Assembly (NCBI GenBank): GCA_029783825.1 | Contig: JAREIK010017918.1 | Coordinates: 2,030,501 to 2,094,500 of the forward strand | Reading direction: 5' to 3' | Source: Sapria himalayana | Lineage: Eukaryota > Streptophyta > Magnoliopsida > Malpighiales > Rafflesiaceae | Length of the DNA: 64,000 nt | Shown here: piece after piece, positions 47,633 through 58,190 of the stretch | Layout: each line of letters starts with the position of its first letter | How positions within the stretch are numbered: position 1 is the first letter of the stretch | The notes under the pieces: model-generated | What the model saw: the letters and a program-made list of their open reading frames with translations, nothing else | What the model was told of the DNA's origin: nothing | Databases searched by the model: none | Position numbers and translations under genes: made by a program

Positions 47633-48098
47633 GCACAACCCTTGGATCTTCCGAAAATCTGATCAGAAGACCCATCAATGTGACAAGCATGGCTATGTCA
47701 TCCCTACCCAACTCGTTGCGGTATATGAAGGGAGTAAACTTTGAGACTGAACTCGATCCAGTCTCAAAAAATGCAGTGCTAAGTTGGGTTTGCCTAGAAT
47801 CTAATGGATCATGTTTTTTGGTGCATAATTCGGCATGTCTCTTAAGGTGCCCAGTCCTAAACGAACTCTTACATGTTAAAATTCTCATATAATATTTGTA
47901 CTGTGTCATTTCTTCTTCCTCACCCCTAATATTTTTTTGTTTTATTATATTAAAATGAGTCCAAACTACAGATGTCCTAATTTTTTATTTTTTAGAAGTT
48001 TGGATTGAGACGACTGGAGAAACCAAAGTTTCAGCAACCTCAGACCTTTGTGTAAAATTTTTATTTTCTAAATTAATTATGTTTCATTAGTATTTATT
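47633..48098 (-). pseudogene. Element A transposase, N-terminal piece
   Basis: Minus-strand frame MTQYKYYMRILTCKSSF then HLKRHAELC, QTQLSTAFFETGSSSVSKF and LIRFSEDPRVV, equal to residues 1 to about 110 of the B transposase. Beyond 47641 the 120-codon frame runs into C and is artificial. Compared with D, the start ATG is changed to ATA near 48098, a TAA lies in the leader, and a BED-finger cysteine is tyrosine. Confidence 0.82.
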
Positions 48099-48505
48099 AT
48101 TTTTTAGGATTTTTGTTAAACATGACATTTATTTAGAGACTAGATAGATTTTAGATTTAACCATTTTAAGTCTAGAGAGAGACTAAAGAGAGAGAAAGAA
48201 ATTAAAAAAAAACATAAAATAAATTATCCGGTAAAGCAGTCAGGTCAATCACGTGCACGGTGCACCATAGTCTAGCTCAAAATTCAAAACCCAAGTAGAA
48301 ATTCCCGAAAAGCCAAGCTAAATGACAAAATTCTGACTTCCCGATAGAAAAGAGCAAAATTTTTGAGAGAGAGAAAATATGAGATTTGAGAGAATAAATA
48401 TTTATGAAAAACATAAATGTTATAGAAAGGGGGATAAATTTTATAGATTAAAGAAAATAATTTTTTTTTAAAAAAGTCATTTAATATTGTTTTTTTTAAT
48501 TATTA

Positions 48506-48664
48506 GGGGGCAGAATCATGAGGGCCATTGGATTCTACCCCCGAGCCGTTGGAGGCGAGATCCAACAGCAACAATTTAAATTTTTTTTTTGCCCAATGGG
48601 GGGGAGGGAGGGAATCGAGTTGGGTCGAAGGCGACCGCGGGTCGGGTCTGATAGGACCCGACCC
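48506..48664. repeat. Two conserved hairpins in element A
   Basis: GGGGGCAGAATC/GATTCTACCCCC at 48506-48542 and GGGTCGGGTC/GACCCGACCC at 48639-48664, in the same order and about the same distance (about 400 bp) from the transposase start as in B and D. Confidence 0.75.
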
Positions 48665-49006
48665 GCTGTCTTTTTTGTGGGAAGGGGAAGCTTGGTTTGG
48701 CGTTGGCCCGAGTGTCCCGAGTCACAGTGAACCCACCCGTGACCCGTGACTCGTGAGGGTGCGGGAAGCAAGCTCTACGAGTCAGTGGGTGGGGGACTGC
48801 AGGTGCGGGACGCCATGGCTGGGTGTGAACGGTGACCCTGATCGTGCCTACGGGCCATGCCACGGGCAACTGAATAATGCCGGGTCAGACACGGCAAGGC
48901 ACGGCACGGGATATTCCCGTGCCGGGCCGACCAGGCACGGCCAAACCATGCCGTGCCTCGTGCCGGGCTGGACCGTGCCGACCCGGTTGACACCTCTACT
49001 TTAATC

Positions 49007-49470
49007 TCAATATGTTGTCTTCCAGATAACTCAATTCTAATTTTATTTTTATATCTATTAATATTTATTTACAATATCAAAAGACTTTGATAAAGACTCA
49101 CTTAGAGAATGAAACAATAAATTATATGTTCCTTCTTCAATAAAAAAACCTATTTTTTTGATATTTCAATGTGTTGAATTATTTTCTTTTATATTCTCAA
49201 TTCGATCACCTATCACTAGCCAAATTTATAATATTTGATTTGAGTCTTAATGATATTTCGATCATAAAATGAGACATGTCGATTAAGAAAATTTATCAAA
49301 ATTTTTATCCTAGATACCAGTTTGGTTTAAATATGGACATATTTGATCTGATACACTCAGATATAATGTAATCTAGTAGAATTGCACAATATAAGAATTT
49401 AGATATCTGATTATTTTTATTCCTAACTACTCAATATATATATAAGTATTTTTTTAAGATAGATCATAAA
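49007..49470 (+). other. Right continuation of the retroelement hit by A
   Basis: Resumes the sequence left at 40199. At about 49066-49080 TATTTATTTACAATATCAAA resembles an LTR end plus worn primer binding site, and a similar phrase occurs at 53990-54010. Blocks up to 49330 resemble 54100-54270. Confidence 0.4.
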
Positions 49471-49846
49471 CATAGTTGTGAAACGAGCACTTAATGCGTG
49501 CCTAGGCTCAAGACACAACCACTCTATAGCTATAGCATCTTGCCTTCCAAGACACGTGTCTTACTAAAGAGGTGTGCCTTATATACTATAGTTTTTTTTA
49601 AATATATTTATTCTCAAAATTTAACTATATATTAAAATTTATATAATTTCATTCGTTTTTTTCATCAAAATTTATTTAAATATTAGAAATATTTGTTTTT
49701 TTATCAATAGAATTATTTAATAAAAATTTATATATATCCAAAGTCACATTTTACTTCACAAAAGCTCGTGTCTTAGGTGCACTTTCCACCTCAAGATTCC
49801 AAAAGAACTTTACGCCTTGGTGCATATTGTGCCTTTTAAAACTATG
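49471..49846. mobile_element. Non-autonomous hAT element G (F family)
   Basis: 376 bp with left end CATAGTTGTGAAACGAGCAC and right end TTGTGCCTTTTAAAACTATG, and CTTAGGTGCACTTTCCACCT inside. Flanking octamers ATCATAAA (49463-49470) and ATCATTAA (49847-49854) agree at 7 of 8. No transposase; AT-rich centre. Confidence 0.75.
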
Positions 49847-49854
49847 ATCATTAA

Positions 49855-50980
49855 TTTTTTCTATTTTTCAAGTTTTTATAAAATAATAAAAAATAATATG
49901 ATAAAATAATAAAAAAAATAAGAACTAATTACCCAATAAATTTTATATGAGCACACCACCACAAAATAAGATTATTAAAAAAAATAAATATCTGATTGAG
50001 ACAGCTCTAACACATTTAATTAGAAAAAATATTTCATAATATTTTTAGGGAGATACAAATATATGGATTTTATAACAAATATTATTTTTGATAAGAATAC
50101 TCTATTTGATATATAAATTTTATTATAATGTTATTGGATTAATTTTTTTACATTATTTTATAACAAATACAAATATATTTTACCCTCACAATCTAACATA
50201 TCTCAAAGAATGATTCAAATTATAAATATCTCATAGTATGTTTAATACAAATGTATATGTAGCAATTCTAATGATTTCCCAACCATTGTTGAGGTTTACT
50301 GTGTGCCTATTGTGCATAGTGGCCACAAATTTTGCATGACAAATGTATACTTGTTGCTTGCCTATTATGCCTCCTAGGATTTACAAAAACTTTGTTCTAT
50401 TAAAATAATAAAATATAACCAACAAATAAAAATAAATAAAACACATAATAATAGATATACACGAAAAATATTATAAATAAAAAGTATATAGATTAGGACA
50501 CTTAACTGGATATAAAAAAACAAAAAAGACACTTTAAAAAAATAAAATATCAAGTTAAACATTAGTATATCTAATAAATTTTAATAATTTATTATTGACT
50601 ATAAATCAACTCGCATAATTGCATATTATCATTGGCTATCACAGCATTCAATGAACAGAAATAAAAAATAATAATAAATACAAAATAATTACATATAATA
50701 TGATTATAAGCTCTCAAGTCTAAAAACCAATAGTCTAATGTGAGAATATTGTCACAAGAATTATAATATTTTGAGAATAGAAAATATATCTATCATGACT
50801 CTGTACTCATATCTAGAAAAGTCAAGATCGAGAATATCTGTAAAAACCCCTGATTGCTTTGATAATCAACAAATATCTCTCATGACTCTGTAGTGCTACA
50901 AATCTCTTCTCTAAAACTAAATGAAAATATTTTTCTAGAATGTCTTTTCTACTGAAAAGATATTAAAAAGTCTCATGTAC
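49855..50980. other. AT-rich spacer with LTR-like phrases
   Basis: 50085-50180 resembles the LTR-like sequence at 39190-39280. No gene seen. Confidence 0.4.
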
Positions 50981-50984
50981 TCGT

Positions 50985-51445
50985 ATCTCTCTCACGCAGT
51001 GGCTGCGCCCTTGCCCCCTGCCAGCCACTTGGAATAGGCCCATAGCCATCCACTTGGGTTGAGCCGATAACCATCCATTTGGGTTGGGCCCATAACCATC
51101 CATTTGGGTTGGGCCCATAACCAGCCACTTGGGCTGGGCTCTTGCCCACTACACAGTGCCCAGTAGCCACTAGGCTGAGCCCTAACGACTAGACACTGGC
51201 CTGGCTAATGACTGTGCCATGCCAATGCCAGTTTGACCCAGCATGACCTAGTCTGACCTAGCATGCTCGATTCAGAAAAACATTTCATCGGATCATGCCA
51301 AAACGATCTACAATATGGCCATGTTGGCACAGCACAACATAGCATGGGCACCCATTTTGTATTGTATCTGGCATGGCATGGTTGCCCGACTAGGCAACCA
51401 AAATTCATGTCATGCTAGCCCAACAAGGCCCATTTGACACATCTA
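50985..51445. mobile_element. GC-rich hAT-derived island with 25-bp repeats
   Basis: Ends GGCCCATTTGACACATCTA (right terminus of the A-D family). The left part holds 4-5 copies of a 25-bp unit CATAACCATCCATTTGGGTT plus GGGCC (51030-51135). The left end is not readable; CG is depleted. Confidence 0.55.
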
Positions 51446-52624
51446 ACCTTGCACCTCAAATAATTATGGGTTGTATTTATATTATTATTTTTTTTATTAT
51501 TAACATGGAATAACTTGGCTTCGTAGTCCACCAGCATTTTCATTCGGAGGACAATTTTCAATGTGTTATTATTCTTTGTTAGTGTAGGCCTTGTGCTTGA
51601 TCTTCTTTTACTAAAGATATTTTTTCCATAGTTATTGTACAAAATATATCCTTTATTATTTTATCATTATTTTCCGCAACTCAACTATATAAAAATAATT
51701 TATTCTTTGTCATTATTCTTCCCCATACTAGCTATTGTTTAATAATAATTATTTAGCTCTAATTTTAAATTAATTCAAATTTTAACTATTTTATGATTCA
51801 ATTTTAATTTTTCTGACTCATCATTGTAATTTTATTCTGATTCAAACTAACTTATAGTTTATAAAAAATATTTAAACTTGTATATTTTAGCTTGAGAAAT
51901 TTATTGAAGTTTTAGTTTTATGTGAATTAAAGTTTATAACTTTTCTTTATTGATATTTGTTTACTTTACTTTGTATTTTTAATGGGAACACCTAACTAAG
52001 GGACAACCTCAATCAATTTGTCATTCATATAAGGATTTTTCATGTATAAATTATTATCATGTTGTGTTACATATTTCTTCAATCGTATTGTGTTTTATTT
52101 TAAAAGTGTTATTTATAATATTATTATGTTGTAATCTACAAATTTAATCAACAAAACATTCATATTTAAAATGAAAAATGTATTTGCATATATTCTTTTT
52201 ATCCATATCATTAATACTCATTTTATTTGTGTTGGGAGTTTGTATCTTATTAAATTAATATAAAATGCATTACTTTTTCTATGTTATAAAATACATGACA
52301 CAAAAATAAGTGCTACCATACAAATTTCTATAAATTTACACATTATATTCACTTTATTTACCTAATAATAAATAAAAATTCATTTTTACTTTTGTTTTCT
52401 CATATAGAAAAAAAATAAAATTGAAGCAAAAATAACAAGTGATGACTTAATTAACAATGTGTATCTCCCAATTTATAGTTTCCAACTGAAGCAATAAAAA
52501 AAGCATTAAATGGATGGATATAATAATATAGGAGCCCGTAAGAACATTTAGAAAAAATACAGACGCCTTCAAATGCATATATCGATCTCAGGGAACTGAA
52601 ATCTAAAACAGAAAACTAAAAGCC
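51446..52624. other. AT-rich spacer
   Basis: 51985-52030 contains GGGAACACCTAACTAAGGGA, resembling LTR starts with GGAATCATC/GGAATATTA phrases at 26808 and 29640. No coding signal. Confidence 0.4.
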
Positions 52625-52710
52625 CTACCAAGTGACAGCATTTTTTGATACAGATTTGTCGTCAACACTACTATACATAGAACTACTTGAACTAACAGAT
52701 CCAAGGGAAC
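52625..52710 (-). pseudogene. Possible terminal exon of an unidentified gene
   Basis: On the minus strand a well-formed acceptor (TTGGGTTCTTGGCTTTGCAG) precedes 28 codons reading SLGSVSSSSSMYSSVDDKSV then SKNAVTW and a stop at 52625. The Ser-rich tail ending in Trp and the good pyrimidine-rich acceptor look like a true last exon, but no upstream exon was recognised at higher coordinates and I cannot name the gene. A chance match is possible. Confidence 0.3.
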
Positions 52711-53540
52711 CTGCAAAGCCAAGAACCCAAATGCTAAATTATCAAAACAAAAAGGAAACATCTTTGGGAAAAAACTAAAGGGCACTCAGAAACTTTAGGC
52801 AAGCAAAAAATCATCAAAATGTCCAAATTAAAAGCATAAAAGATTTTGTTATGGTGGCAGCTTATAGATGAGAGCACCCCGATATGTGAATTATCTCAAT
52901 CTAATTTGCTCATTATATATGCGCACACCCTTATACATTTTCAATATTCAGTTTTCTATTGCATTTTTTGGATGTTTATGACTTGAATTTTCTACATGAT
53001 ATCAGAGTAAAATGCTCTGTAAAAAAATCAAACCCTGTGATTTCCTAAAGAGAGATATGTACACTTTAACAATATCATGCATGCATATAAACTTCTGTAA
53101 TAGTACATAAGTGTGTATTGTAGGCCCATAGTAGATGCCCATTTTCTATAATAGGCAAACAATGGGCAAAAGGGAAGGAAAGAAAATTAGGCAGAAATCA
53201 CATCACAGGCACGCCAAACCCTAGGAACACCGACACTATGAAACAAAGCAGGAGATAGGCACAAATTGCACACAAAAGGCATGCACATTAAAATACACAA
53301 GGAAGAAAAAAAAAGGCACTGAATTTTTGAGCAAAGTTTAAGAGTGACACTGACTAACTCTTGGTGTCAAGGAATTTATGTGTGACACCAACTCTTTGTT
53401 AGTGTCTATTAAAAGAGCAATGATATAATCTCAATATAAAGAGTGATTCTTCCTATAATTCACATGTTAAATGAAGAAAATAGAAATATGTTAGTCTATT
53501 AAAAGACAACTATTAGTGTTTATTAAAAAACAAATATTTT
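52711..53540. other. Non-coding sequence, possible intron
   Basis: Mixed composition; no frame or repeat of note apart from a short GTGACAC/GTGTCA motif repeated at 53344-53405. Confidence 0.35.
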
Positions 53541-53549
53541 CATGAAAAA

Positions 53550-54002
53550 GACCAATATTACGATAAAATATTAAAAAAAATTGATCGACTACCATAGTCA
53601 TCCAGAGATCCTCACAAAATTCATCCACTAATATATGTATTAGAGATGATTATACAAAAATTGTCTCTAGTATAGCAGCAAATACTTCACATATCTCATG
53701 TATTATTAATATTATAACAAATTCTTTCATTTTAAACCCATGGATTATTGACTAATAAATTAATAATTACATACGAAGTAATCATTTCATTTTTACTAAT
53801 TTTTTTCTTTGTTCACCGAGCATTATGGTAGTAAAAAGGAAACCCTCAGAAAACATTAGTTAAAATAGCATTTATATTTATTTTTTATTTCTTTCAGATA
53901 TTTTATTTATTCATGGTTATTCTGTTAGTCTTCATTTATAAATTATCTTTTTATACAATTAAATTCAAAATTTCTTGTTTTTACTACTGATATTTATTTA
54001 CA
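53550..54002 (+). repeat. LTR-like repeat
   Basis: Resembles the LTR-like family at 39830-40191/49007-49078: a TATTAGAGATGATTATAC phrase near its left part and TATTTATTTACATGATATAA at its right edge, like an LTR end plus worn primer binding site. Confidence 0.4.
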
Positions 54003-54039
54003 TGATATAAAAGTTTTGTTGAAATATTTTTTTAAAATT

Positions 54040-54900
54040 GAGCAGGATATATTATATATTTTTTCTTATATTGTATAAAATCTCACTAGATATTTGAGTA
54101 CGATTGACCCTATACGTATACATTCTCAACATGATCTCCTAGCACTTATCAAGCTGAGAATATTATCATAGTCTTAAAGGTATCTATATGCTAGAATATA
54201 AATTATCTCAATTTAAGAAAGTATATCATAGTTTTTATCATACTCGCCAGGTTAGTATGAGTAGAATTTATTTAAACTGATATACAAAGGCATATGAGTA
54301 TCTAATTGAAATAAGACCGGAGGGATTTAGATATGTTGTCATATATATTGATGACTACACACATTTTACTTGGTTGATTCTTTTTTATTTTAAATTATAA
54401 TTTTTTTATTTTTCAATTATTTAATAAAAAATAGAAAATAAAATTAATAAAAATATTAAAAAAATAATTAATAATAATGTATTAGAATATATGTCGAATA
54501 TTTTTTATGTTTATTGTACTAATCATGAAATTATATATCTGATTACATATACTAACCTACCCCACAAAATAAGATTGCAGAAAATAAAAAATAAACATTT
54601 TTGATGAGATGACTTGGATACTCTTTTTTAGCAGAAGTTTCCAAAATGATTTTTGCGAGATACAATATTTACTACAAACTAACTTATTAACCAAGTGTCT
54701 TCTACATCTACTATATTGTCTTATTATGTAATTTTTCAGATCTTGCATCATGATCTCTATCAAAAATTATTCATATTTATTCCTGTCTTGTTTAAATAAT
54801 TGACATGTTCAATTAATTAAATCTTATGAATCAGCTTATCACATATTATCTATGATAATATGTGATCTATTGATCACTCTTGTATATACTATAGTAATAG
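54040..54900 (+). pseudogene. copia integrase fragment, plus strand
   Basis: At about 54318-54390 the plus strand reads PEGFRYVVIYIDDYTHFTWL, the start of the copia integrase core with the first catalytic Asp region. At about 54555-54600, frames give TPQ then NKIAE, the TPQQNGVAE-type segment carrying the catalytic Glu. About 54790-54840 fits the following LINRLPS-like stretch. Stops interrupt all of it. Confidence 0.65.
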
Positions 54901-55430
54901 AGTATATTTGTTCTATTTCTATAAATATAGCTACAAACAAAAACACAAATCTAATATTGAATCTTTTAGAAAATTTAGAATGCTTAAAAGATTGAAAATA
55001 CATATAGATGACCTTTCAAGTTATTGTTGATAAATTATGAGAATAATTTAAAATTTTAAATGATCAAGACCAATACTAAACATATTGTGATCATGATCAA
55101 TTGCTAGCTATTAGTAGTATAATTTAGAAAAATAAATTTTTTATGTTATTTTTATGTTCAATATAATTATGTAGTCAATAATTTTTATATTTTAAAAAAT
55201 TTTAATGAACTAAATATTATTGAGTTTAAATTAAATTTCAAATTTTTTTTATTTATTTAATTTGTAAAAAGTCATGTCTTAGTGTGATGACAAATACATT
55301 CGTCCAAAAGTGATGGATTTCGAGTTCGAAGATAAGTCTATCGAAATATTAACTACTCTCACACCTCACACTTGATGAGAGTCTTGTGCAAAGAGCACAG
55401 TCTTTTAGTCATTTAATTTTTTACTAATTT
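54901..55430. other. AT-rich spacer and dispersed repeat copy
   Basis: 55270-55400 is a relative of the 33.6/34.0-kb duplication. No gene seen. Confidence 0.4.
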
Positions 55431-55439
55431 TTATTTATA

Positions 55440-56207
55440 AGTATAGTGCGCAAGTTGTAGCAGTATGTTGTAGCCCAAGCCCAGACTAAGGCTAGACAGA
55501 TATGAGACATGACTAGTAACCAGTATAGCCCTAGTAAAAGTCAAAGGTAGCACGACCAAAAGCTTGCTCATGCCCTGGTGGCAAGCCAGTAGCTGAGAAT
55601 GAGCCACGGATTCGCTCCAAGTCTTGCTTGTGCCCTGGCTCACAGGTAGCTAGCCGGGCATGAACCCACCCTGGGTTGAGGCCACTAAGCAAGAGTCATG
55701 GACTCGAGTCATGCTTTGCTCATGCCCTGACTAATCTAGGCAAGGGCCCTACCAAGGCACATGCTCGAGTTGGGAAAGCATGGTCTCATGCCAGGCATGG
55801 CCCTTGCCTTTAGCTAGGTCGTGCTGGGTTAATTGTAAACCTGACCAGGCATGGCCTGCTCTGCCCTATGGGACACTAGGACTAACCAGGCTGCCTCTTT
55901 TTTAGACTTGCCAGCCCAGCACAGGCCTTTTGCCGCCTCCACCCAAGATTTAAAGTCGTGTTAGAAAGGAGAATTTATGAGCATGTTCAAAGTAGAAAAT
56001 CTCCCAAGAAATCAAATAATCATGCAATCATCTCTTTTAATTTTTAAATTTCAATTATTCTCTAGAATACACAAATAGGTTGTATCGAGAAAGGGGACAA
56101 GGCTCAAGCCAAATGTGGAACCTCAGAGGCCAGCCAAGTGTTGCATTGGGCCTGCCATTATGCAAATAGTGTCTTATGTCATGCAACCTTGCCCATTTAA
56201 AACGTCT
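55440..56207. mobile_element. GC-rich hAT-derived islands
   Basis: 55440-55950 and 56090-56207 are CATGCC/GGCC-rich. The second ends GCCCATTTAAAACGTCTA, a worn GCCCGTTTGACACCTCTA. They may be one element interrupted by AT-rich DNA or two. No left end readable. Confidence 0.4.
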
Positions 56208-57004
56208 ACATGATATTAAAAGTAGGACCCTTCAGATTTACAATTTGTTTCAACAAAAAAATAGATGCAACAGAAGAAAAAAAAAGGTATGACAAAAAGA
56301 AAGGGAACAAGAAGAAAGAATAGATACGGGTTTTAACAGATATTTTCCTCCTTTGAGTGAAATTCAAAACAATTATATATAAAATTGTTTTATAATTTTT
56401 CCCTCTCATGAATATCCAAAACAACCAAGTGTTGCATTGGACCGCCCTTCTACCATGTTTATCCATTATGTTTTCTTCTATCTTTGGGAATTACTCTTGT
56501 TTGTTTGGTTCACTTAAAATGGAAAGTGGATTAACAATAATGTTCAATTAGTACCTTGATAATCAATGGAAACTAAACGAGGCGTATGAAAAATGCTTCC
56601 CTGCACATTTTTGAATAACAGCATTGTTAGTGAAATGGACTAGATCATTGAAATTTTGCTTTCGTAAATGGAAGTCCCCCGTGTAAAGAGCCAACAATAA
56701 TATATATATATATACACACACACACATATATTGTTATTAACCCATCAAAAATTATTAAAAAAACAAAAAATGTTCACAAATTGTTGTTATATAAACTTGC
56801 ATAGAAATATAAATAGATACCCATGATTCAGTGTGCCATATTTTGTGTATTTCACTTTGAGTTTAATAGAATGTATTACACCCTTCATTCACAACATTTT
56901 TCCATAATTTCAATTTTAGCAAAGTATTAGTATTAGCTAAATAAATCGTTCATAAACTTTCTTGACCTGTCAACATACAATTATTAGTAATTGCAATACA
57001 AATT
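56208..57004. other. Spacer with microsatellite
   Basis: (AT)n(AC)n tract at about 56698-56728. The 86-codon frame 56206-56466 has no recognised domain. Confidence 0.4.
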
Positions 57005-57233
57005 CATCAATGGCCCCAATTCACTTTGGTAAAATTTAATGAACACAAACTCATGATAATATAGCAATCACTAAGAAATGAAATAGTAATTATTATAACT
57101 CAATTAAATTTAGCAGACACAAAGCACCTTATACAAGGGGTAAGTTTGATTAAGGCAACTCACACGTGTTGGGTGCTCCTTTCAAACAGATTATGTAAAT
57201 AACAACATTAAAAAACAGCGAGAGTGAGCTTCA
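57005..57233 (-). repeat. LTR-S 3' LTR
   Basis: Left member of the LTR pair; left edge approximate. Confidence 0.65.
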
Positions 57234-57244
57234 ACCCCCCTCCC
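57234..57244 (-). other. LTR-S polypurine tract
   Basis: CCCCCCTCCCC on plus reads GGGGAGGGGGG on minus, directly before the 3' LTR. Confidence 0.7.
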
Positions 57245-57592
57245 CAAATTGATGCATGAAAAGTCCAAATATACTGAGATCAAAGGAAAAACAAGTCATT
57301 TTGAACCAGAACTAAACTAAAAATTTATGAGCTAACTTTTTTCCAGACATGACAACTGTATGAGGTAACAGTGAGGACAGCCTTTGGTATTCTATTAAAA
57401 CAACATTTATATGATCAATAGAGTGTTGTATGCTGCCCAACTGGAAATGACCCTAGATTCTTAAATTCTTCTTAAAGCTTTTTTTAATTTACATGACATA
57501 TAAATAAGGTAAGCATATATAGTAATTGGTAAAGTGCTTCCTAAATGGGAATGAGTTGCTATGATATCCTGAAATGTTCTTTTTTGTAAATA

Positions 57593-58182
57593 TCATGCAG
57601 CATTGGACAGTGAGGAAAGCAAACCCAGTATAACACGGGAGTGTTCAAAGTGATGACTAAAATCATGAATGCTAATGTCACATTCAATTGTAACATTAAT
57701 TACAATAAGTATTTTAGGTTGATGTGACAAAGAAATTTCTAAAATAAATTGAATAATAACAATGTCAGCACCATGTAACTTCTTAATTGAAAAGTGAGAA
57801 CTATTTTTAGCACTTAATAGAAGATTAAGATATGAAAAATTTAAATTATAATTTAATTTAGATTTCTCAGCACCACTAAGATCATTATCCACATCTATAT
57901 TTGAATTATATTTGTCTTTCTAATGTAGAGTATCTAATTCAAGATTATCTTACCATATGAAAAGAATGTCCAAAGAAAACCCCAAAATTTTAAGCACACT
58001 TTATTTCTGAGCAGAAGATAATCTATCTCTAATATATATTTTTAATATATTTAACAATGAAATAAATTGGATGTCATCACTTTTTTTAGAAAAAAAAACA
58101 TAATAACCTCCATTGAGAAAATAGACTTGCTCTGAATGATAATCTCTTGTATTATTTAGACAACATTAAAATATTTCAACAA
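57593..58182 (-). pseudogene. Unidentified coding-like segment inside LTR-S
   Basis: The minus strand holds an open frame of 99 codons (57593-57892) starting MDNDLSGAEKSKLNY with SYLNLLLSAKNSSHFSI, GADIVIIQFILEISLSHQPK, ISIHDFSHHFEHSR and a final LGLLSSLSNAA. In the same frame upstream it continues through only a few stops: LLNILKIYIRDRLSSAQ, stop, SVLKILGFSLDILFIW, stop, DNLELDTLH, stop, KDKYNSNI. The hydrophobic, leucine-rich, HEAT-like character over about 180 codons resembles a long host protein rather than gag or pol. Hybrid codons at the stops (TAA for CAA-like, TGA for TGG) suggest recent decay. I do not recognise the family. It lies in the same orientation as LTR-S, so it may be a captured gene fragment. 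Confidence 0.5.
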
Positions 58183-58190
58183 TAAGTAGT

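Larger units (their letters stand above)
40200..48998 (-). mobile_element. hAT element A (RICESLEEPER-like), carrying nested B and C
   Basis: A perfect 8-bp duplication CTTTAATC lies at 40192-40199 and 48999-49006. The left end is TATAGGTGTCAAACGAAC and the right end GGTTGACACCTCTA, inverted versions of the family terminus. Its minus-strand transposase is found in three pieces separated by B and C, each flanked by its own 8-bp duplication of A sequence. Removing B, C and their duplications leaves an element of about 3.6 kb, close to B (3.72 kb) and D (3.37 kb). It is the oldest layer of the cluster. Confidence 0.93.

Noticed and set aside
46556..47892. Frames of 296-421 codons on both strands rich in Arg, Pro, Cys and His
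   Set aside because: They are translations of the stop-free 22-bp array and extend into the hAT ends and the A transposase in the wrong frame; no start context, domain or single preferred frame.
48518..49004. Frames of 70-97 codons in the right end of A
   Set aside because: GC-rich subterminal sequence; no conservation of frame with B or D.
49066..49100. Definite 5' LTR/primer site boundary
   Set aside because: The match to TGGTATCAGAGC is weak (ATATCAAAAGAC) and orientation conflicts with minus-strand copia bodies beside related repeats, so it is left as LTR-like only.
55270..55400. tRNA gene or tRNA-derived SINE
   Set aside because: AGTTCGA resembles a B box, but no cloverleaf or A box could be formed by eye.
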